A stretch of DNA of 64,000 nt. Origin: Tranzscheliella williamsii. Its lineage: Eukaryota; Basidiomycota; Ustilaginomycetes; Ustilaginales; Ustilaginaceae. Position 1 is the stretch's first letter. Each line of letters opens with the position of its first letter. A program made the position numbers and the translations under genes. The DNA lies in the NCBI GenBank assembly GCA_023212725.1, contig JALBYF010000005.1:62001-126000 (forward strand), read 5' to 3'. Below are positions 9,235 to 19,040 of this stretch, one piece after another. The notes under the pieces were generated by a model. The model searched no databases and was not told where the DNA came from. It worked only from the letters and a program-made list of their open reading frames with translations.

Positions 9235-11025
9235 ATGTCGACATTCGCTGCCGCTGCTGCCGCTGGGGCCCCGGCTGCTGCTTCGGCTTCGGCCGCTTCT
9301 GCTGCGAATGCCGAGGCATCTGGATCTTCGTCCCCACAGGAAAGGACTAAAAACGACACCTCTGAGTTAGGAGAATCACCTGTCGATGCAGGATCAAGGG
9401 TGACGAAGCCTAGGATTGACACGCTGATCCTTGACGCCGGCGCCTTGATCATGCGAGCGCCGCTAGATGGTCTGGCCTCGGAGTACTATATTCCACCGCG
9501 GGTGATCGAGGAGATCAAGCATGCTTCCGCTCGTGAATACCTCAGCTCTCTGCGATTGCGGCCCGACTTTCAGCTGCATATTGTCGAGCCCTCCGCCGCG
9601 AGCATGGTGGCTGTTTCCGAATTCGCCAAGAAGACAGGTGACATTGGCGTCCTCTCAAAGCAGGATCTCGAGGTCATTGCCTTGACTTACGAAAGAGAGG
9701 TGGCACGCCACGGCACCAAACGTATCCGCACAGAGCCCGACGCCAAAAAGAAGCAAACGAGCAAAGACGCTAGCCTCAGCGCTGCGGACAATAAGGCTGC
9801 TAGGGAGGCAGCTATCGAAAAGAAACGCCAACAAAAGGCAGCTGCCAAGCAACGCAGACTGGAGGAGGACGCTGAGGCGAAGGGGCTCACAGTCGACGAG
9901 TTGCTGAAGGAGAGGAGCAGAGAGGCCTTCCAGAAGAAGGCGGCCAAGAAACAAGCCAAGGAACAGGAGAGACTGGCCGCCGAGCTCGAAACAAAGCTTT
10001 CTGTCGGCGATGGCGAGACACCGCAGGAGAATGCGCCGGAGAACACGAGAATCGATGTTGCACCAATTTCGGAAGACCATCCGGATGCCGACTGGGTAGA
10101 GGAGGAGGGCGAAGAGTCAGAAGAGGACGATGGAACCGAATGGATCACACCGGATAACGTGCAGAAGGCCAAAAACGTAAGCTTGGGATACGTCGATGAC
10201 AGCCGATTGCCGGGATGGAAATACAGTAAAGCGACCAGCGCGGTACCTGAGCCTGCGGACTTGCTCGAGGCCGAGGAGCCGGTGGAGGAAGGGTGGGAAC
10301 GTGTCGAGTCCGGCAAGACCAAGGGAAAAGCCAAGGCGACGGGCCGCGTCTCGCGAGACTACAACGATCCTTCCATCCAGTCGCGGCCGTGGGATAGCTT
10401 TGGCAATGTCTCTGCCGGCGGCCGAATGACGGTAGCCTGCATCACGGGTGATTTCGCGGTGCAGAACGTGCTTCTGCAGATGGGGCTCTCGTTGATCGGC
10501 GTACACGGTGCCCGGGTCCGCTCGGTCAAGTCGTTCGTGCTGCGCTGCCACGCATGCATGAAGGTTTGCAAGGACATGGAGAAGAAGTTCTGCCCGACAT
10601 GTGGCAACGCCACGCTCACCAAGGTCGGGGTCACCATCGACGACAGCGCCAAGGGCGGTGTCCAGCTCCACATGAAGAAGAACTACCAATTTAACCTGCG
10701 CGGAAGCAAGTACTCGATCCCCCTACCCAAGCCGGGTTCAGCATCTGGCGGCAAGACAGGTGGCTCTGGCCTGATCCTGCGTGAGGACCAGCTGGAATGG
10801 CAGCGAGCCTTGGCGAAGGAAGCGTCGAGGAAGCGAAAGGAACAGAAAGCAATGGAAAAGGCCATGATGGCGGGCAAGGACTCGCTGTCGGTGCGATATC
10901 AGGAAGCGTGGGATACAGGAGACATCTTCCTCTCGAACCAGTTTGCAGGCCGAGACAAGCCAAACCTGCCCGTGATCGGACACGGACGCAAAAACCCCAA
11001 TGCCAACCGCCGCACCCGAAAGTAG
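9235..11025 (+). CDS. NOB1: 20S pre-rRNA D-site endonuclease Nob1
   Basis: ATG 9235 starts a 596-residue single-exon protein. After an Ala/Ser-rich leader of about 60 residues comes the PIN domain: TLILDAGALI contains the first catalytic Asp, PRVIEEIK the acidic helix and LSKQDLEVIAL the later acidic residue. A long Lys/Glu-rich coiled segment (about 160-270) and an acidic stretch follow. The zinc ribbon is CHACMK...CPTCGN. The C-terminal tail contains GRKNPNANRRTRK. Nob1 cuts 20S pre-rRNA at site D to make mature 18S rRNA in cytoplasmic pre-40S particles. It is longer than yeast Nob1 (459 residues) because of the leader and the charged insert. It is divergent from the F-box gene and convergent with OGG1. 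Confidence 0.94.
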   Translation: MSTFAAAAAAGAPAAASASAASAANAEASGSSSPQERTKNDTSELGESPVDAGSRVTKPRIDTLILDAGALIMRAPLDGLASEYYIPPRVIEEIKHASAREYLSSLRLRPDFQLHIVEPSAASMVAVSEFAKKTGDIGVLSKQDLEVIALTYEREVARHGTKRIRTEPDAKKKQTSKDASLSAADNKAAREAAIEKKRQQKAAAKQRRLEEDAEAKGLTVDELLKERSREAFQKKAAKKQAKEQERLAAELETKLSVGDGETPQENAPENTRIDVAPISEDHPDADWVEEEGEESEEDDGTEWITPDNVQKAKNVSLGYVDDSRLPGWKYSKATSAVPEPADLLEAEEPVEEGWERVESGKTKGKAKATGRVSRDYNDPSIQSRPWDSFGNVSAGGRMTVACITGDFAVQNVLLQMGLSLIGVHGARVRSVKSFVLRCHACMKVCKDMEKKFCPTCGNATLTKVGVTIDDSAKGGVQLHMKKNYQFNLRGSKYSIPLPKPGSASGGKTGGSGLILREDQLEWQRALAKEASRKRKEQKAMEKAMMAGKDSLSVRYQEAWDTGDIFLSNQFAGRDKPNLPVIGHGRKNPNANRRTRK

Positions 11026-11143
11026 CCTGGACTCAGCCCTGCCTACAGCATGTTTCCCTTATACAGCACTGTAGTATATAGCGGCCATAGGACTGTTCTA
11101 CGATCCTAGATGACTGTCTTGATCCACCTGCCGCGGACTCAAT

Positions 11144-11174
11144 GATATCGATCGATCAGATCCAGATCGATATC
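11144..11174. repeat. Perfect 10-bp inverted repeat between convergent genes
   Basis: GATATCGATC at 11144-11153 is matched by its reverse complement GATCGATATC at 11165-11174, with an 11-base spacer. It lies in the 228-bp gap between the 3' ends of NOB1 and OGG1, so it could form a hairpin in either transcript. A role in 3' end formation is inference. Confidence 0.7.
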
Positions 11175-11253
11175 GAGCCGGATCAGCCGCCAGCGCTGAA
11201 CTGTTGCATAAGCAGCTGCTACAAGATGACTATTATAGTGTGTAAGGACGTGA

Positions 11254-13095
11254 CTATCGCTTTGGCCGACTTTTGATGCGCTCTGCTAGCGAGGCGGGCT
11301 GCGCACCAGCAAAGGCTGCCTCTTCGGAAGGCCTCCGCTTGGGTCGAGACTGCGGCACAGCGTCAGGGGTGGCCAAGCGCGGTGGTGAGTGGACTGATGG
11401 CATGTCACCTTCCGTCTTCACTGGCAAAGGGACCGCTCGATGCTCGCGGCGGCGGCGAGGCGGTGTTGGATAGCTGCCGCTGTGCGCTGCCATGATACTG
11501 TCCTGATCGGGCAATGGCAGCTGAGCCATCCCCTCCGTGTCTTGTTTCTTGACCTTCCCTTCCGTCTTGTAGTTGGCAAACGATCTCAAGTCAGCAGTGA
11601 AGAGCACCGAGTGAGCCCATCCAGCATACTGCCCCCAGAGCTGACGAAATCGGTCGGCGATCTCCTCGTACTTCTTGCTCCGGATCTGATACCACCTTTC
11701 AGCGAACTGAAAGACGTGCCGATCGACGGGGATGCTGGAGGCTTGGTCTAGCGACATGAGCAGAACGCAGTCGGCTACCTTAGGGCCTACGCCGGGGAAC
11801 TGCATCAGTTCCGAACGTGCTTCTTGGTAGGTCATCAATCGCAGCGATTGCAGATAGGATCGCACCGAGTGAATCGACTTTCCCGTCTCGTCCTTCGTCT
11901 CGTCTATTGAGAGGCTGGAGGAATTCAAGGCCTTGCGTCGCTTACTTCGTGGCGACCGATCGGCGCTACAGCTGGCTACGGCGGCAGACGATAATCGACG
12001 AGACAAAAGCATGGGCTCAGCCATGCCATCGGCTTCTTCGCTCTTGATGCCGTACAGCCACTCAGTCTCGTCATTATAGCTGTTGGCGTGCTTCTCGCAC
12101 AGCATTTGTGCCGTCCGGGCAATGTACTTTGCTCTGTAGCCAAAGCCAAGCTCTCGCAGCTTGGCTTCCACACCCTCTCCGGCCAGCACCTCTGGAGAAG
12201 GAAACGGGTGGTACCTTATCGTGGCTTCCGCCGGCTGTACCTCCCCGTCGACCGCTGCACGCTCTGGATGCTCTTCAACTCGGACAGGGCATGCGGGGTA
12301 CGTGTGAGTCAACAGCTCGGGAGAGAAATGGGTGCACAAGTTCTGCACCATCTGTCCAATCCTCGCGATGTTGTTGTTGGAGCTGCAGATGAATGCACAG
12401 AGACACTCCCAGGGATCTTGTCGCAGCATCCGTAGCCCTGAAAATCTGTCTGCGTATCGCGCAAATACTTTGTCCTTCTCGGTCCATTCCTGGTACAAGG
12501 CTTCCAAGGGCACATCCAGGCTAAGGTAATCGTTGAGCCACCGCTCGGTATCCCTGTTCACTTGGTCTATCGAGGCGGACGATATCGTTGGGGCTAGCAG
12601 CGTACAATGGTACAGGAACCCTCTGTATTCGTCCTGACGAAGCAGGACCACTCGGTCGGCCAGGCACAGAGACCATTCTGTCTGCTCGTCCCAGACTTGG
12701 CCTCGCTGCCCTTGTTCTCTGGCGAGGTCTGCTACACTGGAGGTGCCCTTGACGTCCTTTGTATTGTCCAGATGCTGCGGTGACGAGACTGGCTCCCACA
12801 CCTTGATACCTCTCCATCGGAAAGCCTGTCCGCATTTGTTGGAGACGGTTAACGGCAGGAGAATCTGCGAGGCGGACACCTTCATCGCTGCATACCCAGC
12901 AGGAGGCCTCGGCCCGAAAGTGTCAAGGCCATCATCGTCCTTGAGAGCTGTCATGCTTGTCGAATAGAGCACTGATCGCGGTTCTTGCCTGCGCGATAGG
13001 AAAGGCAGGTTGCACCGCTCACTAATTCGCGAACCAAGCTGTACTCTCGTTCCTGACCCGACTACGAAGCGGAGATGGACGGCCAGCCGTAGCAT
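11254..13095 (-). CDS. OGG1: 8-oxoguanine DNA glycosylase/lyase Ogg1
   Basis: Single exon, 613 residues from ATG 13095. The N-terminal OGG domain (about 70-200) is followed by the HhH-GPD fold. FPGVGPKVADC carries the Schiff-base lysine (K439) and SIPVDRHVFQF the catalytic aspartate (D458); the 19-residue spacing equals that of human K249/D268. Ogg1 excises 8-oxoguanine opposite C and nicks the backbone. The first 47 residues are basic and hydroxylated with no acidic cluster, like a mitochondrial presequence. A second in-frame ATG (12954, Met48) precedes TALKDDDGLDTFG, and the C-terminus is rich in Lys/Arg. This suggests mitochondrial and nuclear forms. A charged insert (about 335-410) with SPRSKRRK lies inside the fold. 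Convergent with NOB1, divergent from GLE1. Confidence 0.94.
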   Translation of the reverse strand: MLRLAVHLRFVVGSGTRVQLGSRISERCNLPFLSRRQEPRSVLYSTSMTALKDDDGLDTFGPRPPAGYAAMKVSASQILLPLTVSNKCGQAFRWRGIKVWEPVSSPQHLDNTKDVKGTSSVADLAREQGQRGQVWDEQTEWSLCLADRVVLLRQDEYRGFLYHCTLLAPTISSASIDQVNRDTERWLNDYLSLDVPLEALYQEWTEKDKVFARYADRFSGLRMLRQDPWECLCAFICSSNNNIARIGQMVQNLCTHFSPELLTHTYPACPVRVEEHPERAAVDGEVQPAEATIRYHPFPSPEVLAGEGVEAKLRELGFGYRAKYIARTAQMLCEKHANSYNDETEWLYGIKSEEADGMAEPMLLSRRLSSAAVASCSADRSPRSKRRKALNSSSLSIDETKDETGKSIHSVRSYLQSLRLMTYQEARSELMQFPGVGPKVADCVLLMSLDQASSIPVDRHVFQFAERWYQIRSKKYEEIADRFRQLWGQYAGWAHSVLFTADLRSFANYKTEGKVKKQDTEGMAQLPLPDQDSIMAAHSGSYPTPPRRRREHRAVPLPVKTEGDMPSVHSPPRLATPDAVPQSRPKRRPSEEAAFAGAQPASLAERIKSRPKR

Positions 13096-13390
13096 CTATC
13101 ATGCTTCTCGGATGTTCACCGCTGGACACTCATTGATGGTGAGGTGACGTGGACGACACGGTCGAGCAGCGGTGAAGCTCGAGAAGAAGTGAGTCGGCTT
13201 CTTGAAAGACGGCGCCGGTGAAAACGCCGTTCAAGGATGTTAGGTTCGCGATCAAACCACCACAAACGAATCGACCACATGTCAAAAGGCTGATCGTGCG
13301 GTGAAGCTTTCATCTGCTAACCTCTCTCTCCATCCTTCAGAGTCTTGCGGAGCACTACAGCCTCGAAACTGTCCGGTCTACTGGTGCGTT

Positions 13391-15637
13391 ATGAGGTTTA
13401 CCCTTGATTCGGCGTCAGAGGTCTCGGCGGACGAGCGGAGCAACCTGCCTTCGACCAGCCAGAGTGTCATTGCGCCGTCGACGTCTCCGCGCAAACCCAA
13501 GAGGCGAGGCATCCTTCGCAATCCGTCTTCCCAGAGTGTCAGAACGGATGGTGCCGAGGGACATGCAAGTTCTTTGCGTTTCAGCGTCCACGATGATGCT
13601 CAGGACGATCATGATAGAGACGCAACTCCCCGCAAACACCAGCAGAGCCCCTTCTCCTTCCAACAGCGTCGCACCAGGGCTCACACACCGGCTTTTGAAG
13701 CGGTAGGCAATGCGTCGTCTTCTCGACCACCCGTTTCTTCGACTGCACAGACCATCCTCGTGGCGGGAGCGCAGCAGCCCCCACCTGGCCGGACTCGGGC
13801 GGCGCCACCCTGGATGCGCACCTCGCTGCCGCGTATGAGCCAGGTGGAAAGAGGCTTCTACTCGTCCGACGAAGACGATGACGGCGACCAAGTGCCGTCA
13901 TCCTCCGGGTCCAGTGCCGGCTTGGACTCAGACGATGATGGAGAGCTTTCTCCGGTGACCTCCTCGGTCGGCGATGAAGATGATCTGATGGACAGCGAGC
14001 AAGAAGCATGGCCCGTTGGTCCCTCTGCAGCAGCAAGAGTCTCGTCTAGAGACAGTGGGAAACGCAAACCTCGCAGCCGTATAGAGGCTGTCGCCCTTAC
14101 TGACGAATGGGAGGAGTGGAACCGCGCAGCGTCTCAACTAGCATGGGAACGAGCCAAACGCAGTCAATCTGCGCGATTGCGAGAGGTTGGAGGTGGTGAA
14201 GATGCCGCGCCGATCTCGCCGTTACACTTCAAGGGCGGAAGCATCCTCCCAGCTCTGTCCAGCGCACAAGAGCCGGACAAGCGTAGGTCAAAGCCAGTCG
14301 CGGACATCGACGAGGTGCAAGCGCTATTAGCTTCGCTCAACGTCCGCAGAGAAGCGGAAGAGAAGGAGACTCTCGAAGCCTTTGAAGCGCGGAACAAAGC
14401 GTTGTGGGCGGGCATCGACGCTAGCATCCAGACCGCGGAGAAGGAGGCCAAGGACGCGGCCGCAGCCGAGGCCGTCAGGCTGGAAGCAGCGCGGAAGGCG
14501 CAGCAAGAGGCTGAGCGGCAGGCTCGCGAACGCAGGGAAGGGGAGCAGAAACGGATCGAAGCCGAGAAGAAGGCGCACGAGGGCGAAGCCGACCGAATCA
14601 AGAAGGAGGCCGAACAGGAGGAGGCACGTCAGGCAGATGCTCGCGCCCAAGCCGAAAAGGAGAAGGCGATGGGTGGGACCGGTGCCGACGTGCAGCAGGC
14701 GGCCGAGAAGGAGTACAGCGAGTGGATGGACAAGATCCAGCACATCAAGCAGAATGTGCTGCCCCAGATCTCACAGAATCCGGAGCTGCGCAAGCAGTGC
14801 TTTGCTGCGAAGCGCCAGATCACGCCCAAGGTGGGGCAGCTAACCAACTCGCGCCGGGAGATCGTCCGTATCACCGAGGCGATCGGAGGGGTGCTGATGG
14901 CAGCGAAGCAGGCTTCGCCGTCTGGCGAGATCTACACGTGGGTGCTCAACCATCTCTCCAAGTGTCTGATCCGGCAGGCGGAGCAGGAGGTGGCGGCGAA
15001 GCAGGACACTGCCTATCCGCTCGCGCGCGTCGTCGTGTGGCTGGTATTGGAGGGGCACACGGAGCTGGGGGAGGTGCTGATGGCGCGGCTGGTGAAGAAG
15101 TGCCCGTGGGTGCTGGCGGTGTGGCCGGCGCGGCGGGCGGGGGTGGACGAGGCGGCGTACCGCAAGATGCTGGGGTACAAGGGTGTCCAGGAGACGAGCG
15201 AGAACTACTCGAACCGGATGTGCGGTATTTTTGCGTTCTACTGTGCCGTGGCGCAGACGACGCCGACGGCGCGCACGGGCGGTGAGCCGGACGTGTCGCT
15301 GGTCGCGCCCCATCTGCGCCCGCGCGCGCTCTGGGTATGGTGCGCGCGCAGCATGGTGCCTTCCTCGCCGTTTGCCACACATCCGCTCGCACCCGCCCTC
15401 TGGGCCACCCTGCTCGACGTCGCAGGACCCAAGTCCCTCGCCATCTACGGCCGCCAGATGCACAAACTCCTCCGCCTCCTCCTCGACCACGGCCTCCGCG
15501 CGAAACTCGCCCCCTTCGCAAACAACCCCTCCGGCAGCGGAAAGGCCGCCACCGTCCGCCTCGAGCTCCTCCTCGACGCCTGGGCCTCCACCGGCACCCT
15601 CCACGACGCCACCAAGGGCGTGGAGATGGAGCCCTAG
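13391..15637 (+). CDS. GLE1: mRNA export factor Gle1
   Basis: ATG 13391 (MRFTLDSASE, like the MRF start of yeast Gle1) gives 748 residues in one exon. The N-terminal third is Ser/Pro-rich with acidic runs (SSDEDDDGDQ). Residues about 317-430 form a long Glu/Lys/Ala-rich coiled coil. The remainder is the helical GLE1 domain, with YSEWMDKIQHIKQNVLPQI, LRKQCFAAKRQITPKVGQLT and a block around MLGYKGVQETSENYSNRM. With inositol hexakisphosphate Gle1 activates the DEAD-box ATPase Dbp5 at the cytoplasmic face of the pore and is anchored by Nup42, whose gene is in this window. The frame extends upstream only from a GTG, so the ATG was chosen. The 3' end faces that of RIX7 across 161 bp. Confidence 0.94.
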   Translation: MRFTLDSASEVSADERSNLPSTSQSVIAPSTSPRKPKRRGILRNPSSQSVRTDGAEGHASSLRFSVHDDAQDDHDRDATPRKHQQSPFSFQQRRTRAHTPAFEAVGNASSSRPPVSSTAQTILVAGAQQPPPGRTRAAPPWMRTSLPRMSQVERGFYSSDEDDDGDQVPSSSGSSAGLDSDDDGELSPVTSSVGDEDDLMDSEQEAWPVGPSAAARVSSRDSGKRKPRSRIEAVALTDEWEEWNRAASQLAWERAKRSQSARLREVGGGEDAAPISPLHFKGGSILPALSSAQEPDKRRSKPVADIDEVQALLASLNVRREAEEKETLEAFEARNKALWAGIDASIQTAEKEAKDAAAAEAVRLEAARKAQQEAERQARERREGEQKRIEAEKKAHEGEADRIKKEAEQEEARQADARAQAEKEKAMGGTGADVQQAAEKEYSEWMDKIQHIKQNVLPQISQNPELRKQCFAAKRQITPKVGQLTNSRREIVRITEAIGGVLMAAKQASPSGEIYTWVLNHLSKCLIRQAEQEVAAKQDTAYPLARVVVWLVLEGHTELGEVLMARLVKKCPWVLAVWPARRAGVDEAAYRKMLGYKGVQETSENYSNRMCGIFAFYCAVAQTTPTARTGGEPDVSLVAPHLRPRALWVWCARSMVPSSPFATHPLAPALWATLLDVAGPKSLAIYGRQMHKLLRLLLDHGLRAKLAPFANNPSGSGKAATVRLELLLDAWASTGTLHDATKGVEMEP

Positions 15638-15798
15638 CCGCCCGCCCATAGGGTCGGCCGCGCACGTCGCTCCCAATCTTACTTTGAACACAAAGCTGCC
15701 TCGCAAAAGTCGTAGATGCTGCTAGCTGCGTGATGGAATACGGTGCGTTTGTGATACAAGTACAGGACAAGGTGCGAAGCGGCGGGAGCGGCCAGCGG

Positions 15799-18571
15799 CT
15801 AGGGCTCGGCCTCCTTGTCGGCGCGGCGGGAGGAGGCCTCGATGGGGACGGAACCTTGGAGCTTCTGCCGAAGGGAGAGGTACTTCTTGCGCTGCTGGGT
15901 GGATACCGAGGGCTGGATCTTGTCGAGGGCGGCGAGGAAGTGGTTGTGGGTGACGGAGACGACGGGGAGAGGGGGAGGGTGTGTGGGGGCGGCGGCGGCG
16001 GCGGCGTTGCGGAAGAGGATGGTCTGGCGGAGGGCGAGCACGGCGGCCTCGCGGACGAGCGCGGCCAGGTCGGCGCCGGAGAAGCCGTCGAGGCGAGTGT
16101 CGTGTGCGATGGCGGGCAAGTCGACGGTGCCGGCAGCCTCGCCCGCTGCCAGCGGCGTCTTCTTGGTGATGGTGCGTAGGATCTCGAGCCGCTCGTCGGG
16201 CGTGGGTAAATCGACGTAGAGCAGCTTGTCCAGCCGGCCCGGCCGGCACATGGCAGGGTCAATCATGTCCGGCCGGTTGGTGGCCGCAATGACGTACGTC
16301 TGCACACGTGCCTCGAGCCCGTCCAGCTCGGTCAACAGCGTGTTGACCACCCGGCTCGACGACTCGGACAGCGACTCGTCCCGCCTCGGCACCAACGCAT
16401 CCAGCTCGTCAAAGAAGATGACGCACGGCGACGAGGTCCGCGCCCGCGCAAACACCTGCCGGACCGCCTTCTCCGACTCTCCAACGTACTTGTTCAGCAG
16501 CTCGGGACCCTTGACCGAGATAAAGTTGGCACGAGACTCGTTGGCAACGGCTTTGGCCAGCAACGTCTTACCGCAACCTGGCGGACCCCATAGCAAGACA
16601 CCCGACGACGCGCTGACACCGACAGAACGGAACAGCTCGGGCCGCTTGATGGGTTCCACGATTGCCATGGCCAGCTCCTCGCGTGTAGAATGCAGAGCAC
16701 CGACGTCGGCCCATGACACGTCAGGGACCGTGGCAAATCCTTCTCGCTTCGACGAGGGCTGAACAGTTGGCAAAGCGATCAGGAAATCCGCATTGGTGAT
16801 GGTAAGAGGAGCCAGCTGCGATTCGGTCAGCGGGTTTGGATGATGCTTGAGGAAGAAAGCTATCGACGAACCGCGGATGTGCTCAGGCAGCGCATCGAAA
16901 AAGGATGACGCCGGACGGACGTTCGTGGATGTAGAAATCGGCGTGGCCGTTGGCACAGCCTCCTCACCGTTGACCGTTGCTGTCGCGGTGGTGGAGGTGA
17001 TATCTTGACCCTGGATGGTGCTCCTTTCTGCCGGCGCAGCCGTCGTCTGATCCGGGTCGGAAGCGCGAACGTTGGTGCTCCCCCCGTCATCCATCTCGAC
17101 ATCTGGCTCGCTGGTGCCAGCTCCCAAACCGATAGCCTGCCCGAGACGCTCTTCAGAAAGAGCGTCTGGTAAGGAGGCATCGCGACCAACGGCCTCGCTG
17201 AGGTGCTGGAAGATCCGCTTGACAGCGATGATGCCGGCGGCTGAGGTGAGGGCCGTTAGATCGGCTCCAACGTAGCCAGGGGTAGCTTTGGCCAAGGCTC
17301 TGAAGTCGAATTCGCCGGCGAGTCGAAGCTTTTGGGCCAGGACTCGAAGAATCCTGAAAGGACACAAGCAGAGAGGCAGAAAGCAGTGCCAAAGCAAGGT
17401 CAACAGATGCCGCAATTGTATGCAGCGCCACCGCAACGACAAGATGGCCGCAGGAAACAAAAGGATCAGGGACTTGAATGGGAGCCCGAAGGCTTCGCTG
17501 CACAGCACGGCCCATTGCCGCTAGCGTTGTGTTGTTATACATCACATCCAGCTCCGCGCCTTCTGTCGTGCGGTGAAACACTTATACCAAACAAGGGTCT
17601 ACTTACTGTTCTCTTCCGTCCTCATCCGGAACGCCCATAGCGATCTCGTGGTCGAAACGGCCGGCACGCCGCAAGGCCGGATCCAGGCTATCGGGCCTGT
17701 TGGTGGCGCCAATGATCATAACCGGCTTGCCATCGGTCTTCTCCCAGCTCAAGTCATCCAGAGAGGTGAGAAGCTGAGCGACGATCCTGCGTTCCATCTC
17801 CCTCTGGGCGGTCTCACGCTTGGGTGTGATGGCGTCGATCTCGTCGATGAAGAGGATGCAAGGAGCGATGGAAGCAGCCTCGTCGAAAGTATCTCGAATC
17901 GTCTTTTCAGATTCACCCGAGGTGCCTGATACGATCGATGGAGCAGATATCGACAAGAAGGGCACGCCAAGCTCGCCAGCAACAGCCCCAGCCAGCATAG
18001 TTTTACCGCATCCCGGAGGGCCGTGAAGCAGCACGCCACGGGGAGGCTTTACGCCGGTATGGGCATAGATCTCAGGATGGCACAAGGGCATAGCAATGAG
18101 CTCGAGGATCTTCTCTATGGCGCCCGATATGCCACCCAGGTCGGCAAGGCGGGTCGCAGGAGGGAGATACTTGTCTGCCGTGTTGGTGAGCTTGTTCAGT
18201 GGGCCCTTGGCTCGCTTGGACGTCGAAGAAGACGAGGAGGCGACAGCATCTATGCGTGACGGTCTCGACTTCCGTTTGACAGGCGAAGACGAGGAGACCT
18301 GTCCAGGTGAGCTCTGGCGTGTATGTGCAGCAGAGCCGCTTGCGGGAGAGTCTGCGGCGCCGGTTGCATCATTTCGTTCCGTAGCGGTGGCAGACGAGCC
18401 TGCTTCTTGCTGCTGCTCCTGCTGCTGACGTGCAAGTGCTGCAGCAGCCGCAGATCCTGGCGGTGGCAGTGTGGGTATAGACGAGGCAGAGGATGCGACC
18501 GAGGGGAGGGGGCTATTGAGAGAAATCTTGCTGCGCTGGTTTGCCCAGGCGCCGGTGATAGAGCGGTTCAT
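15799..18571 (-). CDS. RIX7: Tandem AAA ATPase Rix7 (ribosome biogenesis, NVL family)
   Basis: Two exons (18571-17607 and 17353-15799) separated by a 253-bp intron (GTAAGT...TTTCAG) give 839 residues, close to the 837 of yeast Rix7. The junction restores [13 protein letters not shown] in the first AAA module. D1 has GPPGCGKT with K190, FIDEIDAI and [16 protein letters not shown]2 has GPPGCGKT with K584, FFDELDAL and [15 protein letters not shown]. The N-terminal 120 residues are low-complexity with basic clusters that fit nuclear import. Rix7 strips factors such as Nsa1 from pre-60S particles in the nucleolus. A poly-Gln-rich stretch (about residues 47-55) and an acidic linker between the AAA modules are the main departures from yeast. 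An Afg2/Cdc48-type alternative is less likely because no Cdc48 N-domain is present. Confidence 0.92.
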
Positions 18572-19040
18572 GTCGAGGGCAAGCTAGTCATGCCTCCAGA
18601 CCGAGGCTTCCCCCTTTTTGAAGAAGAGAACGGAGTGGTGGGAAAGAAAGAAGTCGAACCTAGCTTGATGCAGTCAGATCGTGGTCATGCGAAGAAAAGA
18701 CAGCAATTCTGGAAGAATTGAGCTCAGCTGCCAAAAGTTACTTTCTCTCTCTAAGTTTTTTTTTTTCTAGCAAAGCACAGAGGCGGTTGGGAACTTGATC
18801 TAACACACAGAGCCTTTCGACAGCCCTCTTGAGCGTCCAGCTGTTTAGGCGATTAGGCAGCCTCTTTGTGCCGCGTCTAAACGACTTCGTTTGCAACATT
18901 TCCGCCAGACATGCACTACGCGGCGGCTATCCGTAGGCAGACACCGATAAGGCCAGAATGATATGTATTGTGTGCAGAGTGCGAGCCGACAGCTTTACGT
19001 ACAGCAAACAGGCGGGAGAGGAAAGCTCGGTTCTGTGGGC
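18572..19040. other. Intergenic region upstream of RIX7
   Basis: No gene is seen in these 469 bp between the RIX7 start and the 3' end of the TB2-family gene, both on the minus strand. An 11-base T run lies at 18756-18766. Confidence 0.4.

Noticed and set aside
14946..16262. 438-codon minus-strand frame
   Set aside because: It spans the opposite strand of GLE1 and an alternate frame of RIX7; Ser/Pro/Arg-rich composition comes from high GC.
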